Assembly (NCBI GenBank): GCA_034508935.3
Contig: CM067448.1
Span: 52,473,139 to 52,537,138, forward strand
Direction of reading: 5' to 3'
DNA: 64,000 nucleotides
Source of the DNA: Berghia stephanieae
Lineage: Eukaryota > Mollusca > Gastropoda > Nudibranchia > Aeolidiidae
A program made the translations under genes and the position numbers. Positions 21,327 through 36,300 of this stretch are shown in pieces (position 1 is the first letter of the stretch; each line of letters opens with the position of its first letter). The notes under the pieces were generated by a model, which worked only from the letters and a program-made list of their open reading frames with translations, was not told where the DNA came from and ran no database searches.

Positions 21327-23696
21327 GTAATAAAACATGGCATTTATATCGCGCATTTTCATCACTGTGTGATGCTCAATGCTCGTTACAAATAAATATA
21401 CAAAATTTACATATAAAACGTATACCACAATGATATCAATAGCAGCAAAGTATGTCATAATAAATCAATATCATAAAAATGTAACAGTAAAAAGGTAGTG
21501 ATTTATCAATGATTTGAATCTATCAATGGTGTTTGCTTCTCTTATGCCTTATAATGTTGCAATACTATTATCATATTTTGTTGTTGTTAAAATGAATTCG
21601 TATCACTTTTCCATCAAACTTGTCTTACTGTTATATGTTTTGTTTTATATCACTGTAAAGCGCTTAGAGCCTGTGACAACTGGGTAAAGTGCTATATAAA
21701 TGCCATTTATTATTATTATTATTATCCTTCTGGGCATGTCGTTCCACACAAGGGGTCCAGTGTGGGTAAAGGAACGGCCACCATAAGATTCATAATTGTA
21801 ATTATTTCTTTACTCAAAATTTTCTAAGTTAAAACTTAAAATTCAGATTGTAACATCAGCTTCACCTCAACATAGTACTGTTTTGAGATTCTGAGATACA
21901 TATGAGCTCTGAAAAACTGAATGAATATAGCCTACTTGTCCTGAACACTGTGTGTATCTAATATGAAGGAATGAACATAAATGAACAGAACAGCTTTGCA
22001 AAAAGAACAAAATACTCAATACGGAATGTTTCAGGCTCAAAACCCTTCTTCAGCTAATAACAAAACTAATAAAAACGTTAATAGATCAGTTAAATTCCAG
22101 ACAGATGGCAGTAACATTCATCATCCTTTACAGTCTGCAGCTTCTTGCAGCTTAAAACAAAAAACAAATAACTTGAGCATCTATATAGTGTAATATCCAT
22201 GAAACGTGCTCAAAGCATTTTACAAGCAGTCCAGAGCCAACAGCAAAACTAAACATAATATAAGAAGACACATGACGCCTGTCAGGCGATATTACAATAT
22301 TTCGGACAGGTACAACGTTATTAACTCCTAGGTATTCATTTTACGACAGAGTATGGTGAGAGAATGTGAGTAAAGAGCCTTTTCCAAGGAATCCTCAACT
22401 ATGCACTGCTCAAAGCAGGACTCAAACCCTAGACCTTTGATTCAAAGACAAGTGTTATACGACTAGACAACACAGCTGTATAGCTTAACCTCGCATTGAC
22501 GTATGTTATATGACAAAAATTAAGTCACTCAACCCTAACACCGACTATATCCGTAGTTTACCCGGCGTTACTTTTACCCTGTGCCTATTTATAACATTTT
22601 TCTGAGACAAATTATAGGCGTAGTATCAAAACTAATGTTTTTAGTTTTTACATGTTAATGATAGTTTAATAAAACCATCTATGTACATGCTCCTTTTTAT
22701 TACATTTTTTTCCCAATTTTGAAAAGTAGCAAAAATCTCTAGGATTGAGTAAGTTAATATAATTGTAATGGAAACAACACGACTCTTACTTTCTCATTGT
22801 GTCTGCAATGTTCAAAGGTGGTTGACATGAGAAAACAACGGCACGGCACTCGTGCCTCCTTGGCGCAATCCACATACCTTAAAAAAAACAGAATAGAAAA
22901 AAAAGAAAGTTCTTTTAAAAACAATTAACAGTTTATTTCGTTTATTCGAGATTTTGTGTTTTTGGTTTTAGGAGTTTTACGACACTTGCAACACTGTTAG
23001 GTCATTTCAGCACTACTAAGGAAGGAATTGTTTGTTTGTTTTTAAGGGTTTTACGACACTTGCAACACATTCAGGTTATATCAGCACCAGTAAAAATGGG
23101 AAGAAAATGGGATAGTAAAAAATTCTAGAATTACAATTAGAGCTCCTCAGAAAAAGTAAGACATAGGGGAACTGGGAACAAATAGGGGTCAGATGTAGAT
23201 TCCAAGAGCATACCACCAATGTACTTAGTTTGAGATCACCTATAAGTCTCATCCCGACCCAAGCACAAATAGGAATGCACTCAAATACTTACAATATACA
23301 TTCAAAATAACAAATATCATAAGACATAACAGAGAGATGATTTACAAGGAAAAAAATATCATCTCCAAAAACAAAACTATGCATTTGACTTTCTCCCCCA
23401 GCCAGGGCCAGGAAAAAAACAAATAAGTAATCTCATTCCAAAACAAAAGACAGAAAGCATGTTGGAAAACAGATTTAAGGGGATAGAAGACACAGTAAGT
23501 GCCTCCGTGCCCGCCATGGGAGGTCAGGAACCCCACTCAGTAAGGAAGGAACGAAAAGGGACAAGTTTGTAGATCTGAAGTAAAAAGCACAAAACAAATC
23601 ACAGGTTTAATTTTAGCAACTGCCAATATAACTCGTATATGATTATATTTCCAATCAACAAATCAAAGTAAGTAAAATCAATAATAAATCAAAGCA

Positions 23697-23755
<59 letters not shown>

Positions 23756-26700
23756 TAATAATATTAACAATAACAATAATAATAATAATATTAATAATAA
23801 TAATAATAATAATAATTAGACCTGTAAATGAGCTCTATAAAAATTGACTGAAACTCTTCGACAAACTGAAGATTCAATTATTTTTTTTAAAAATAAGGGC
23901 ATCATTGGAGAGGAGAGTGATAAATACAATATATCAAAATAGTGGGTGTTATTTCTTACTGGAAGTCTGGAAGTATGACTGTCATAATTTGATGTAGAAG
24001 TAGAAGGAATGCTAAATAAGCATGTCATTCATATAGGTAAAGATGACTTCATCAAAGTCATATTCCTGCCTCTGGAATTTTTTTGACATAGAAAAATAAT
24101 CACCATTATCATCTTTAACTTCTAGCCATGACCAATTGAATTTATTCCTCACGGGACTCACATCTTTATCGATGCTCGACAAGTCTGAATTGCGATCCAC
24201 GAACAGCTCAGCCATTGTGAGAACATTAGAATAATGTAGCAATGAGCAAACTTGATTTTCAATCAGTAAATGACAGAGAAAAAAAACTTAAATAAATATG
24301 ACTTCAGGCCAATACACTGAATTATTAAGTAGAAGTGAATTATCAAGAAGAAACTTCGGCAGGCGTAGCGGAAAAATTCAAAGAATCGAAATGAAGGTAA
24401 ATCACCACAAAACAGCATGCTCGCTTGGGCTTGAGCAAAACAATGCCAGAAAACGTCCTGATTTGCACGGGAATTAATTAGGCTACTTACCATTGTTCCT
24501 TATGATCAGGTACTCAATCAGTGAAGAAACGGTCAACCAGTTTGTTTACAACGTGAGGCAATCGAAATGTGCTTGTAGCAATCTATCCTAACTTTCGATT
24601 TGAAGATGTCTACATAACGGACTTTCGGCTTTCGCAATTTACTTTATCATAGTTTTGAGACTCGAAGGGTAAATGTGGTCAATTTTGGCTTAGATGAAAC
24701 AGTGAAATTTATCGCTTGGTGGCTCAGTTAAAATTGGCTACAGTTGGGATCACGACGGATTGGAAAGTGAAAAAATAATTTAACGAAGGATGTGTGAAAA
24801 TACCCAGGGAAGTGTTCAGACACGCCTTTTATAAAAAGCATCGCTTTGTCTTGGCAATATATACATCGTTAATATAAACGGTCCCCATGAGCTATGCGTA
24901 GCGCTGTGGAACACTCCTAATTATTTTACGGTCATTCGACTACGATTTGTGAATTCTTTCTTTTTTTATTTCTTTCTTTCTTTCTTTCCTTTTTTAAATA
25001 TTTGAATTTGACAAATTGACTGATTGCAGTTAATTGACTGAGAATTTACAGGTCTAAATAATAATAATGACAAAAAATAATAACAACAATGATATAAGGA
25101 ACAGAAGATTTCACAACCAATCCACCAATGTTCCTATTGTTGACATTACCTCATAGTCCCATCCAGGCACAAGCATAGGATTTCAGTATGAAGGATATAC
25201 TCAAATGTTTACAAACTACATGTATAAATACTAATGGTCATAAAAGTACACAACAGAGAGACGATTTGCAGGGAAAAAATATCATCTCTCAAAGAGATAA
25301 ATTTCTCCTTAGGATGAATAAAGTTGGTGGGGGGAGGTAGTCAAGTGGTTAAGACATTGCACTGTGTACCAGAGGGTCCCAGGTTCGAGCCCCTCTTCAG
25401 GCACTTTCATTTTTAATGGATGGGCAAGATTATTAACCCCCAATTTGCTCACTTTGGACAACAATGGTGATTCCTATTTGATGGATTATCTAGATTCCTT
25501 CCCGGACTGCCTCATCGATACATCTCACAATGCCGCACAAAAGGGTCAATATTAAAAAAATATTTATTAACTCACTCAACCCTAACACCAACTATGTCCG
25601 TATTTTACCCGGGTTACTTTTACCTCATGCCTATTTATCACATTTTTCTGAGACAAATTATAGGCATAGTATCAAAGCAAATGTTTTAAGATTTTACATG
25701 TAAATGATAGTTGAATAAAACTATCTATGTAAAAACTATCTATGTACATGCTTATTTTTAATACATTGTTTCCAATTTTGAACAGTATATAAAAATCTTT
25801 AGGGTTGAGTGAGTTAATGTATCTATTTTATTTTTATTTACCTTTGCCGTTCCTCTGGACTAAGATTTGTGTTATCCACAACCACACTGGAGTTAACTAG
25901 AGACTCTTTGGTGACTTTGACACATTTCTGCCAAGATCCTAAAGTGTCCTGAGAGATCAATGGATGGAAAACAAAATATCATCTGGTCTTTAAAAAAAAA
26001 AAAAAGGTTTGGAGATCACTGTCGTCTATCTGGAATTTAGCAATGTATTTATGTCTTTATTGTTGGCTGAAGAAGCGTTTTGAGCCCGAAACGTTCTGTG
26101 CTTGGTATTTTGTTCTTTTTTGAAGCTGTTATATTCATTCTTTGTTTATTACTTTTTACAGTCCACAGCTTCTAGCAGCCTAGTATCACTTTGACTTGTG
26201 TACTTCTCAACATAAAACTTTGGATCACAATGGAAATTAACTGAAAAAAATAGTAATGACTATCTCTCCCCTCCCCTCCCATCCCCCCTCCCCGTGTGGA
26301 TAAAAATCATTGAGCAGTTTATAATTATTCAAAGAAGTTTCATTCTGGGGGTCCAATAGCTCAGTTGGTATAGCACTTGCTTCACAAGCAAAGGGATCAA
26401 GATTGATCCTGGGTGAGGTCAAGATTTTTTTCTGACCTCCCCCCCTGCCTTTCCAGCAGTGATTTGGGTAGCTGGGTCTGTTAGATCTGGTGAAAAGTAC
26501 TTTGTAATAGACCAGTGTCCTATCCAAAGGATACAAAGCAATTGCTTTATGCTATAAAACACGGATAAACTTCGGCTCCATGAGCCTAATGGCTTTGAAA
26601 GACTACATCTTCTTTATTGACATGACTTATTGCCATCCGCAGCTTTTCTAAGTCTATTGACGATTTCCCTCCATTGGTCTCTATCCTTTGGGAGAGATTG

Positions 26701-28295
26701 TAGGTCTGCATGATCTTGTCCAACCTCAACTCTTGATGGTTCTTGAGGTGTGTCAAGTCTCTGTTTAATATTGTTGCTTTGACCTGATTGTGTAAAGTAT
26801 TTTCGCTTTTTCACTTCCTAATAATGTAAATATTAACTTATTAATTTATTTGTTTTGCAATTTTACAGTCACAATTTCAACTATTTTACAGTGTTGAAAT
26901 TATTCACACATAAAGCACAACTCTGGCTGTGAAACTGCTGCTCATTTATATACACATCACATTTCCATTCTCTATTTATTTTACTGTGTAAATTATAACA
27001 CGTCTGTACAAAAATTTCAGTTTTAAGATGCAATAAAGTATTATTATCATGATGGCTGTGATTGCTGGAATATAGTTGTCTTTTCTAAGTATGTATCCAA
27101 ATAGTCTCCATCGTCTTTCTAATCTCTGGGCTTTTATTATTACATTAGAAACTGGATGATAAGATACTCACCCTATTGACAACAACGTATCCTTTTGCTT
27201 TTAAATTGTGTTTGACAAAATGAGATTTCCCACCTGTGATTGTGGTAAAAAATATGGAAAACAAAATTTTAAATAAATTTTAAATAAAGTTAAGAGATTG
27301 TCAAGAAATTTATATTGCATGGAATTAAATAAACGTTTCAGATTCAAAATGAATTCATTTTCCGTTTCTAAAAAAACAACAAAATCAGCATTTAACATTT
27401 AACAAAATTCTTTTATACGCCTATAAATGATATACTATTGTGGGTCCTTCTATCTTACAAGACCTCATTGAAGTTTACACACCTTGTTGTGTTTTAACAT
27501 CATCAGAATCCTTTTTAATGAAAGAAATAAACTGCATTAAAACTTCTCAACAAAAAAGCATTTAACTATACAGCTCTACGTCTGTGGAACTCTCTCAGTT
27601 ATAAAACAAAATAATATGCTCCTAGTGTTCTAACATTTAAGAAGACTCTTAAAACTGAAGTATTTTAAAAGAAATTTTATGATTGATTTAATTTGATTTC
27701 GATAGTCTTATTTTACAATTAAAAAAAAAAAAATGTACATATGTGTGGGCATATTTTGTGTCTGTGTGTATGCATTAAAAGTAAAACGCTGCAGAGCACT
27801 TTTAAGTGGATGCTTAGTCGTTATAGATATAAAAAAGTTATTATTATTCTTATATAACTCGTGTTTTTAATCTATGGGCTTTTATTATTACATTAGAATA
27901 TATTAAATGCATGTAATTTTTTTATACATTATTTTTTAAGGATTTGCAAATTGGAAGTCTTTAGTTTTAAACCTCTATACCCAAGCTCCCCACCAGCGTG
28001 GCTCATCGGTACGGTCTTTGCTTTATACCCAAAAGGTACCGAGTTCAATCGCCCACCGTTGTGCTGTGTGGCCTTGAGCAAGTCACCTTGCCCTAGCTCA
28101 ATTTGCGGCGCTGCACTGCGGCTAATGCCTAAGTTATTCCAGTCTTCCCTTGGAATAGACCATTGGGATACATTTCCCATATGGGATGAATAAAGGGAAT
28201 TGTAATTGTATATTTTTGTATAAAAAATAAAAACAAACAAAAATGAACAACTAAACCAGTGTCTTACTTGCTGGAAGTCCAACCATAACAATAAC
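20582..28295 (-). CDS. PNKP: PNKP exons 11-16: 5'-kinase domain
   Basis: Exons 11 and 12 join to form the Walker A loop GLPASGKS (residues 536-543), with the intron splitting the Ser codon. Then follow YVVVNRDTLGSWQKCV, VVVDNTN, RVPCRCFLMSTTFEHCRHN and KFREMTDSSH, all matching human PNKP kinase words. The last exon ends MTADYKKFLLEK with a TAG stop at 20582-20584. The C-terminus after EGFSEIVKVNF diverges from vertebrates and has a six-Ser run. Confidence 0.93.
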
Positions 28296-28462
28296 CTGAA
28301 AAAAAAAGATGGGAAAAAAAGGCTATTGATGAGCAATGGAAAATTAAATTTTAAAAAATATATCTCAGATGTCAATTTTTTATACTCAGCATTGTCATGC
28401 CATCATATATGTAATAGTCATAATAATAATACTAATAATAATATAATTTAATAATAATAATA

Positions 28463-28557
<95 letters not shown>

Positions 28558-28606
28558 TTAACAATAATATTAATAATAATTTTAAATTTAAAAAAAAAAA
28601 AAAAAA

Positions 28607-28689
<83 letters not shown>

Positions 28690-30268
28690 GACATTTGTTG
28701 AGCAATTTCAATGAGCCAAACATCTCAAAGCGCTTAAGAATGAGCTTTCATAGAGCGCAATCTCCACTAAACATGCTCGAAGCACTTTACGTGTATTATC
28801 CAATGTCAAATGGAAGCTTCAATTCAATTAACGAAGATGTTTTGGGTTTCCCCTTTGTCAACGAAAACGATCGTGGCGATTGGGTAGCTCGGTCTGTTAG
28901 ATTTGGTGGAGAATAATTTGCGATAGCTAGCATCCTATCCAAAGGGTAGCAAGCAATTGCTATTGTCCGTTTCACACTCAAAAAGCTGGGATAAACTTCC
29001 GACTCCATAAGCCTAATGGTTCTTAAGGAGTCCTTTATCACCCAATTGACGGTCATGGAAAAAAATAAAAAGCTGCATGACGTCCGTTTCATTTACTCTT
29101 TACTTTTGATTCCTCACCTCTTTTTCTTCCAAGGTAAGTTTACAGCCAGAAGGAAGAAGAGGGGCCGATGATGACAACTTTCTCTGTCAAAATAGAAAGA
29201 AATAATGAAAATTGATAACATATCATACACAAGGGAAAAAAGCAATGAAAATAAACATGGGAAGAAGAATATCTTTTTTTTAAAGTCCCTCACGCCCATC
29301 GAGCCAAAGTTTTTACTGGTTAGTGTAGTACTAAATCGACAGTCTTAAATGTTTACTACCCTTTGGCTAGGATGCTAAGTTATCACAAATTACATTTCAT
29401 GAAAACTAGTAAATCCAGATAATTAGATGGGGAAAACATCTTGACAGCAGCCAGGGTCCAAACAAGTTGCTTTGCGTTCAAAGCAGATGCTCTATCCCTA
29501 AGCTAGTGGAGACCAGTGCTTCCAATGGCCAAATACAAAAAGGAAGGAAAATTGCTGGGGGTCTGGGACTGGGACAGCTAAAGGTACCCAGCAGGGTCCA
29601 GTAGAAATTTGAAAATAATGATTTGAGAGGGGTCAAAAATTATATGTCTTGAGAGCTCTTATGATGAGGGTAGTGATGATAATGACGATGACGTTAATAA
29701 TGTCAGTGACATCAACAAGATGAAGGTACTGACGATAGTGACGACAACGTTAATAATTGAAGCGGCTCTGTGGTCTGGTGATATGACACTCGCTTTTGGA
29801 TTGGAAGGTCCTGGGTTCGAGCCTCACTTGGGGCATAGTTGAGTCCTTGGAAAAGGCTCACATTCTCTCACTGTACTCAGGTGTAAAATGAGTACCTGGT
29901 CGTTAACAGCATTGTCTCTGTCAGAAAATTGTAATATTGCCTAACAGGCGTCATATCCCGTCCAAAATGTTAAGTGTTACTGTTGGCAAGGGACCCCTTG
30001 TAAAGAGCTTTGAGCATGTTTAGTGGATATTACACTATATAAAAGCTCAATTAAAAAAATTTTTTTTTTAATAATGTCAATGACATCAACAATAAAAAGA
30101 TACTCACTGGATCAAACTTTGGCATTGTAAACGGAGCTTTCTTACGTTGGAGGAAAAATTCCTCTGGTGTGTAAAAATCCACTCCAATGTTGAGAGCAAA
30201 CTGCGAACACACATAAAGAATTATAAGGGACTTCATGAAAAAAATATTGACAGTAGAAGAGGTGGACA

Positions 30269-30305
<37 letters not shown>

Positions 30306-33300
30306 CAAAACTTATCTCATCAAGTAGTGATTATAACCAACATTATATTCAAAGTGACACTGAGCTGCTAGAAGCTGTGGACTGTTAAAAGTAATGAAGA
30401 AAAAAGAATAGAACAGCTTTGAAAATAAAATAAAATTCTATTGTTTGTTTTTTTGTTTTTAAGGATTTTACGGGCTTGCAACACATTAAGGTCATATCAG
30501 CGCCAGTAAAAAGGAAGAAAATGGGATAGTAAAAAGCTCTAGAATTACAATTAAAGCACCCAAGAAAAGGTAAGACAAAGGGGAATTGGTTCAAATAAGA
30601 AACAGGTGTAGATTCCAAGAGCACATTATCACAGTACTTAATTTGAGACCACCAAAAGTCTCAGCCAGACACAAGCACAGGTCCCACTAATTATTTGCTT
30701 TTAAGGGTTTTACGGCGCTTGCAACACATTTAGGTCATATCAGTGCCAGTACAAAGGAAGAAAACGTGATAGTAAAAAGTTCTAGAATTACAATGGGAAC
30801 AAATAGGGATCAGATGTAGATTCCAAGAGCATACCACCAATGTACTTAGTTTGAGATCACCTGTAAGTCTCATCCGGACACAAGCACAAAATACAGAGAG
30901 AAATACACTCAAATGCTAACATTATACATTAAAAATAACAAATATAATAATACATAACAAAGAGGTGATTTGCAAGGTAAAAAATATCATCTCCCAAAAC
31001 AATAACTATACATTTGACTGTTTCCCTCTCAGCCAGGACTCCGACGAGGGCCAGGAAAAAACCAAGTAATCTCATCCCAAGACAAAGACAGAAAGCTTGT
31101 TGGATAAGATATAAGGGGATAGTATGTACCTCCTTGCCCGCTATGGGAGGTCAGGATCCCCACCCAGTAGGTCCCACTGAGAGGAATACACTCAAATGTT
31201 TACAAATCATATATAATACATAAACAAAACATATACAGTGCATAACAGAGAGATGATTTACCAGAAAAAAAAAATATCGTCTCCCAAAACTAACCATTCA
31301 TTTGACTGTTTCCCTCCAAGCTAGGGATCCAACCAAGGTCAGGACAAAACCAAGTAATCTCATCCCAAGACACAGACAGAAAGCCAGTCGGAAAACGGAT
31401 ATAGGGGGATAGAAGACACAGTAAGAACCTCCCTGCCTACTATGGGAGGTCAGGAACCCCACCAGAATAAAATACTAAACACGGAATGTTTTGTTGGGCT
31501 CAAACCCTTCAGGTCCATTTGTAAATCAGAGTTACGCCCCATTACATCAGAAACTCGAGAGGTGAAAATTTGAGTACAGTGACAGAATGTGAATAAAGAG
31601 CCTTTTCCAAGGACTCAACTGTGCGCCGATCGAACCTTCCGATCCCAAAGCGAGTGTCATACCACTAGACCACATAGCCGCATAAGTAAAAAGTATGACC
31701 TTCGACCATTTCATGAACACAGCAATCATCAGTCCCCTCTTAAACACCATATTCCTCTTTGTGTAAGGAAAACTGTGAAAAAAAAAAAAAAAGAAGAAAA
31801 AAAAAGAAAGAAAAAAAAAAAAAGGAGAAATAAAAATATGGAAGCATGGATGAAGAAATTCCACATACCAGTCGGTCGCTTAATGAAAAGTCTTTTTTCT
31901 TCTTGGGCTCCCAATCGGCAGGCCTTCCTGCAGCATCTGTGATCAGAAACACAAGCAATCAAACACATTGATATGAGAGAGGCACGTCATTGATACGACA
32001 CAACATATGAACCATGGATCTGTTCATCAAATCATTATCCTGCTCACTCCCAGTCTACAATTTAAAGATTGAGCTTTATATAGTGCAATATCCACTAAAT
32101 GTGCTCAAAGCGCTTTACAAGGGGTCCCTGGTCAACAGCACATGTAGGACAGGACATGACGCCTGTTAGGCGATATTACAATTTTTCAGACATAGACAAC
32201 GCTGTTAATGGCCAGGTACTCATTTTACACCTGAGTACGGTGAGAGAATGTGAGTAAAGAGCCTTTTCCAAGGACAGAACTATGCGCTGAGCGCGAGGCT
32301 CGAACCCAGGACCTTCCGATCCGAAAGCGAGTGTCATACCACTAGACCACATTTAAGGCAACAATAATAACATTGAGTAGAAATTTCATTTTAATTTGGG
32401 AAAAGAAATGATGTGGATATTTCGAGTTTCTCCTTTGTCAACTTTGTGTTTCATTCCTTGTGTTATTTTTGTGACAAAAGGAAAACTTGAAACATCCACA
32501 TCATTTTTGCGGTTATGTGTTCTAGTGGTATGACACTCGCTTTTGGACCAGAATGTCCTGGGTTCGAGCTTCACCCAGCGCATAGAAGAGTCCTTGGAAA
32601 AGGCTCTTCACTCACCATACTCAGGTGTAAAATGAGTAACTGGCTGTTAACACCATTGTCTGTCGAAAAGAATTGTAATACGCCTAACAGACGTCATGTC
32701 TTGTTCCACAACTTCCGTGTTGCTGTTGGTCAGGGACCCTTTGTAAAGCGCTTTGAGCACATTTAGTGGATATTGCATTATATAAAAAGCTCAAGTTTTT
32801 TTCTTTTTATTTATCTTCATAAATTAAATTGAAATTTCTATTCAATTTTATTATTGTTATTTATTTCTTAGAGCTTCAGGCAGCATTTTTGAATTACAAT
32901 TTATAGGCATTAGATTCAATGAGTTTTTGTTATTCAAATGAGTCACCTCGTACATTGAAATTGTTATCATCATGAATAATGAATATCAACATTTTGAATC
33001 ACGCTCAATATTCTTATACTCTTTCACAATCACTTGGAGAATGATCTTACACTTGCACCAATTTATTTGATCTGAAACAAGCAATCCAATAAGTTAAAAA
33101 CTTCTTCAGAGCCATAAAGCCTGTGAAGTCGGAATTTATCCCAGTTTCTATAGCGCGAAACGGTCAATAGCAATTAATACCCTTTGGATAGGACGCTAGT
33201 CGACAAGGGTTTAAAAATACAACCTCAACAGCACCAGAATCAAAACAAGTCCCTTTGGTTGAGAAGCAAATGCTCTTTTTACTGAACTATTAGAATATGA

Positions 33301-36300
33301 CATCCATTTACAAGATGGCCGTACCTCCGATGTAGACACAGGAAGGGCTGTCAATGGATATGCCTCCATTATACTGCAAGAAGAATTTAAAAAAAAAAAA
33401 AAAAAGAAATTAAAATATAGTCTATAAATATTAATCAGTGCTGATGGTGACAGAAAGTGAAAAAAGAGGAAAATTTCAAACATTTCCCTTTTAATGTTTG
33501 TTTGTTTAAAGGGTTTTACGGCGCTTGCAACACATTTAGGTTATATCAGCACCAGTAAAAAGGAAGAAAATGGGATAGTAAAAAGTTCTAGAATTACAAT
33601 TAAAGCACCCAAGAAAAAGTAAGACATAGGGGAACTGAGACCAAATAGGGATCAGATGTAGATTCCAAGAGCATACCACCAATGTACTTAGTTTGAGATC
33701 ACCTGTAAGTCTCATCCGGACACAAGCACAAAATCCAACAAAGAGGAATACACTCAAATGCTTACATTATACATTCAAAATAACAAATATAATAATACAT
33801 AACAGAGAGATGATTTACAAGGAAAAAAAATATTATCTCCCAAAACTAACTATACATTTGACTGTTTCCCTCCCAGCCAGGGCCAGGACAAAACCAAGTA
33901 ATCTCATTCCAAGACAAAGACAGAAAGCATGTTGGAAAACAGACATAGGGGGATAGAAGACGCAGTATGCACCTCTCTGCCCACTATGGGAGGTCAGGAA
34001 CCCCACCCAGTTTCCCTTTTAAGTTCATTTTAACAGCAATAGAGATACAAAAACTAGCATTGATAGTCACATAACCCCAATGTCTAAATCCTGCCCCATC
34101 AATGGTTTTGTTTATTCATCTTAACAACGCCACTATCACATTAACTCATTCGTCTGTAGTGTTTAATTCATCCTGTTTTGTTGATAAAGGGGAAACACGA
34201 AATGTCCATATTATCTGTTTTCGTATATTAAATTGAAGCTTATATTCAATTTCACTTTGTTATTTATCTCTCCAAGGTGCAAAATCTGGCCTGTCCAAAG
34301 TATATTTTTAAAAGGAGCTTTTTTATATTGCGCAATATCCACTAAACGTGCTCAAAGTGCTTTACAAGGGGTCTCAGCCAACAGCAACACTTAACATGTA
34401 GGACGGGACATGACGCCTGTTAGGTGATATTACATTTTTTCTGGACAGAGACAACGCTGTCAATGGCCAGGTACTCATTTTACACCTGAGTACAGTGAGA
34501 GAATGTGAGTAAAGAGTCTTTTCCAAGGACTCAACTATGCGCTGAGCGGGGTTCGAACCTAGGACCTTCCGTCATACCACAAGACCACATCAAGACAGTT
34601 GTCCGCTATGCTAACCTGGTTCTTGAGCTTCCTCCACATGCCATCCACTGGTTTCCTGTATTTGCCTTCGTGAGTGGCCACAAACACTTGGACGGGGACC
34701 TGAAGCTTGGACACAATGTTCTCCAGTTTGGTTTTCAAATCCTCAATCCTGATTTTACCACGGGCAACTCCGAGCTGTAAGTGAGATAGAAGGAAAAAAT
34801 GAAATTGATGTCGATGGCTTCACAATTTTACCCTCTGTGAATAAAGCTGTAAAAGTCAATAAATTTATACATAAATAAATATATAATAATAAATAAATAA
34901 ACTTTATCCATCCATATGGAAATCGGTTATACAAACGTGAATTACAAGAATGAATAAATAAGGGTTTTTAAACTGTATTCAACTGTTTCTTTAAACCTGA
35001 GATTTTATATAGAGCAATATCCACCAAACGTGCTCACAGCGCTTTACAAAGGGTCCCTGACCAACAGCAACGTGTAACATGTAAAACATGACATGTTGCC
35101 TGATCACTGATAGACGATTTTTAACGGTCTTTGCTTCGTACCCAAAAGGTACCAAGTTCGATTACCCGCCTCGTTGTGTGGTCTTGAGCAATTCACCTCG
35201 CCTTAGCTCACTGCGGCTGATGCCTGGTTTATTCCAGTCTTCCCTTGGAATAGGCCCTAAAGACAATTTTCCCTGTGTAGATGAATAAAGGGGATTTAAT
35301 TTAATTTTATTTCAGGGATAACATCAAAGTAGACATAACTGTCTTTAAAATTCACCAACCTGTCCATGATAAGTGAAAACTATGCATTTAACTGCTTTAT
35401 AGGCTAGCAGCTCTGGCACCAGACATTAGTTTCCAAGAGGTTTTATTGAATTAAAAATCTTTAAAAAGGTCTCAGAATGGAGTCGAAAATTCGTAGTTCT
35501 ACAGAATGTTCATAGTGGTAGGCAGGTCTGTGTATAGATACTACTGAGGGCCTGCAGTCCCAGCTGAAGGAGACAAAGCGGCTATGTGGTCTAGTGGTAT
35601 GACACTCGCTTTCGGATCGGAAGGTCCTGGGTTCGAGCCTCGCTTGGCGCATAGTTGAGTCCTTGGAGCAGGCTCTTTACTCAGATTCTCTCACCGTATT
35701 CAGGTGTAAAATGAGTACCTGGCAGTTAACAGCGTTGTCTCTGTCCGATAAAATTGTAATATCGCCTAAGAGGCGTCATGTACCGTTCTACATGTTGGCT
35801 AGGGAGCCCTTGTAAAACACTTTGAGCAAGTTTAGTGGATATTGCGCTATATAAAAGCTCAATTAAAAAAAAAAAAAACAAAAACAGAAGAGGACTTGAA
35901 ATAGCAGAAATTTGAGAACCAGGACATGAGACAAACCTGATTGGTGAAAAACACCAACTTGAATCCCTCTCGGTGTAGCTGTTTTAGTTTCCCAAAAATT
36001 TCAGGAAATGCAATTCTGTAAGAATAAAGGGGAAAAATTAATGATCGAAGATTTTACCTTATATCATGGATGGAGGGAAGAGCAAGGGGAGGTAACCTAA
36101 AGTTTATAAATTATTTTCCAACAGATTTTTATATAGACTTAAAAATGAAGGATTCAGAGTTTGATCATTTGCTTTCTCTGCTTTTTAAAATTGCGTAATA
36201 TTCGCAAAACATGCTCAAAGTGCTTTAAAATTGGGGTCACTAGTCAACAGCAACACTTAACATACAGGACAAGACATGGCACTTAATAGGCGATAGTATA

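Noticed and set aside
35577-35650. Possible tRNA genes (also at 25,326, 37,756, 50,082, 27,990 and others)
   Set aside because: Each A/B-box head continues into a family-specific body and tail shared by many copies, and the cloverleaf arms are not kept. They are SINE heads.
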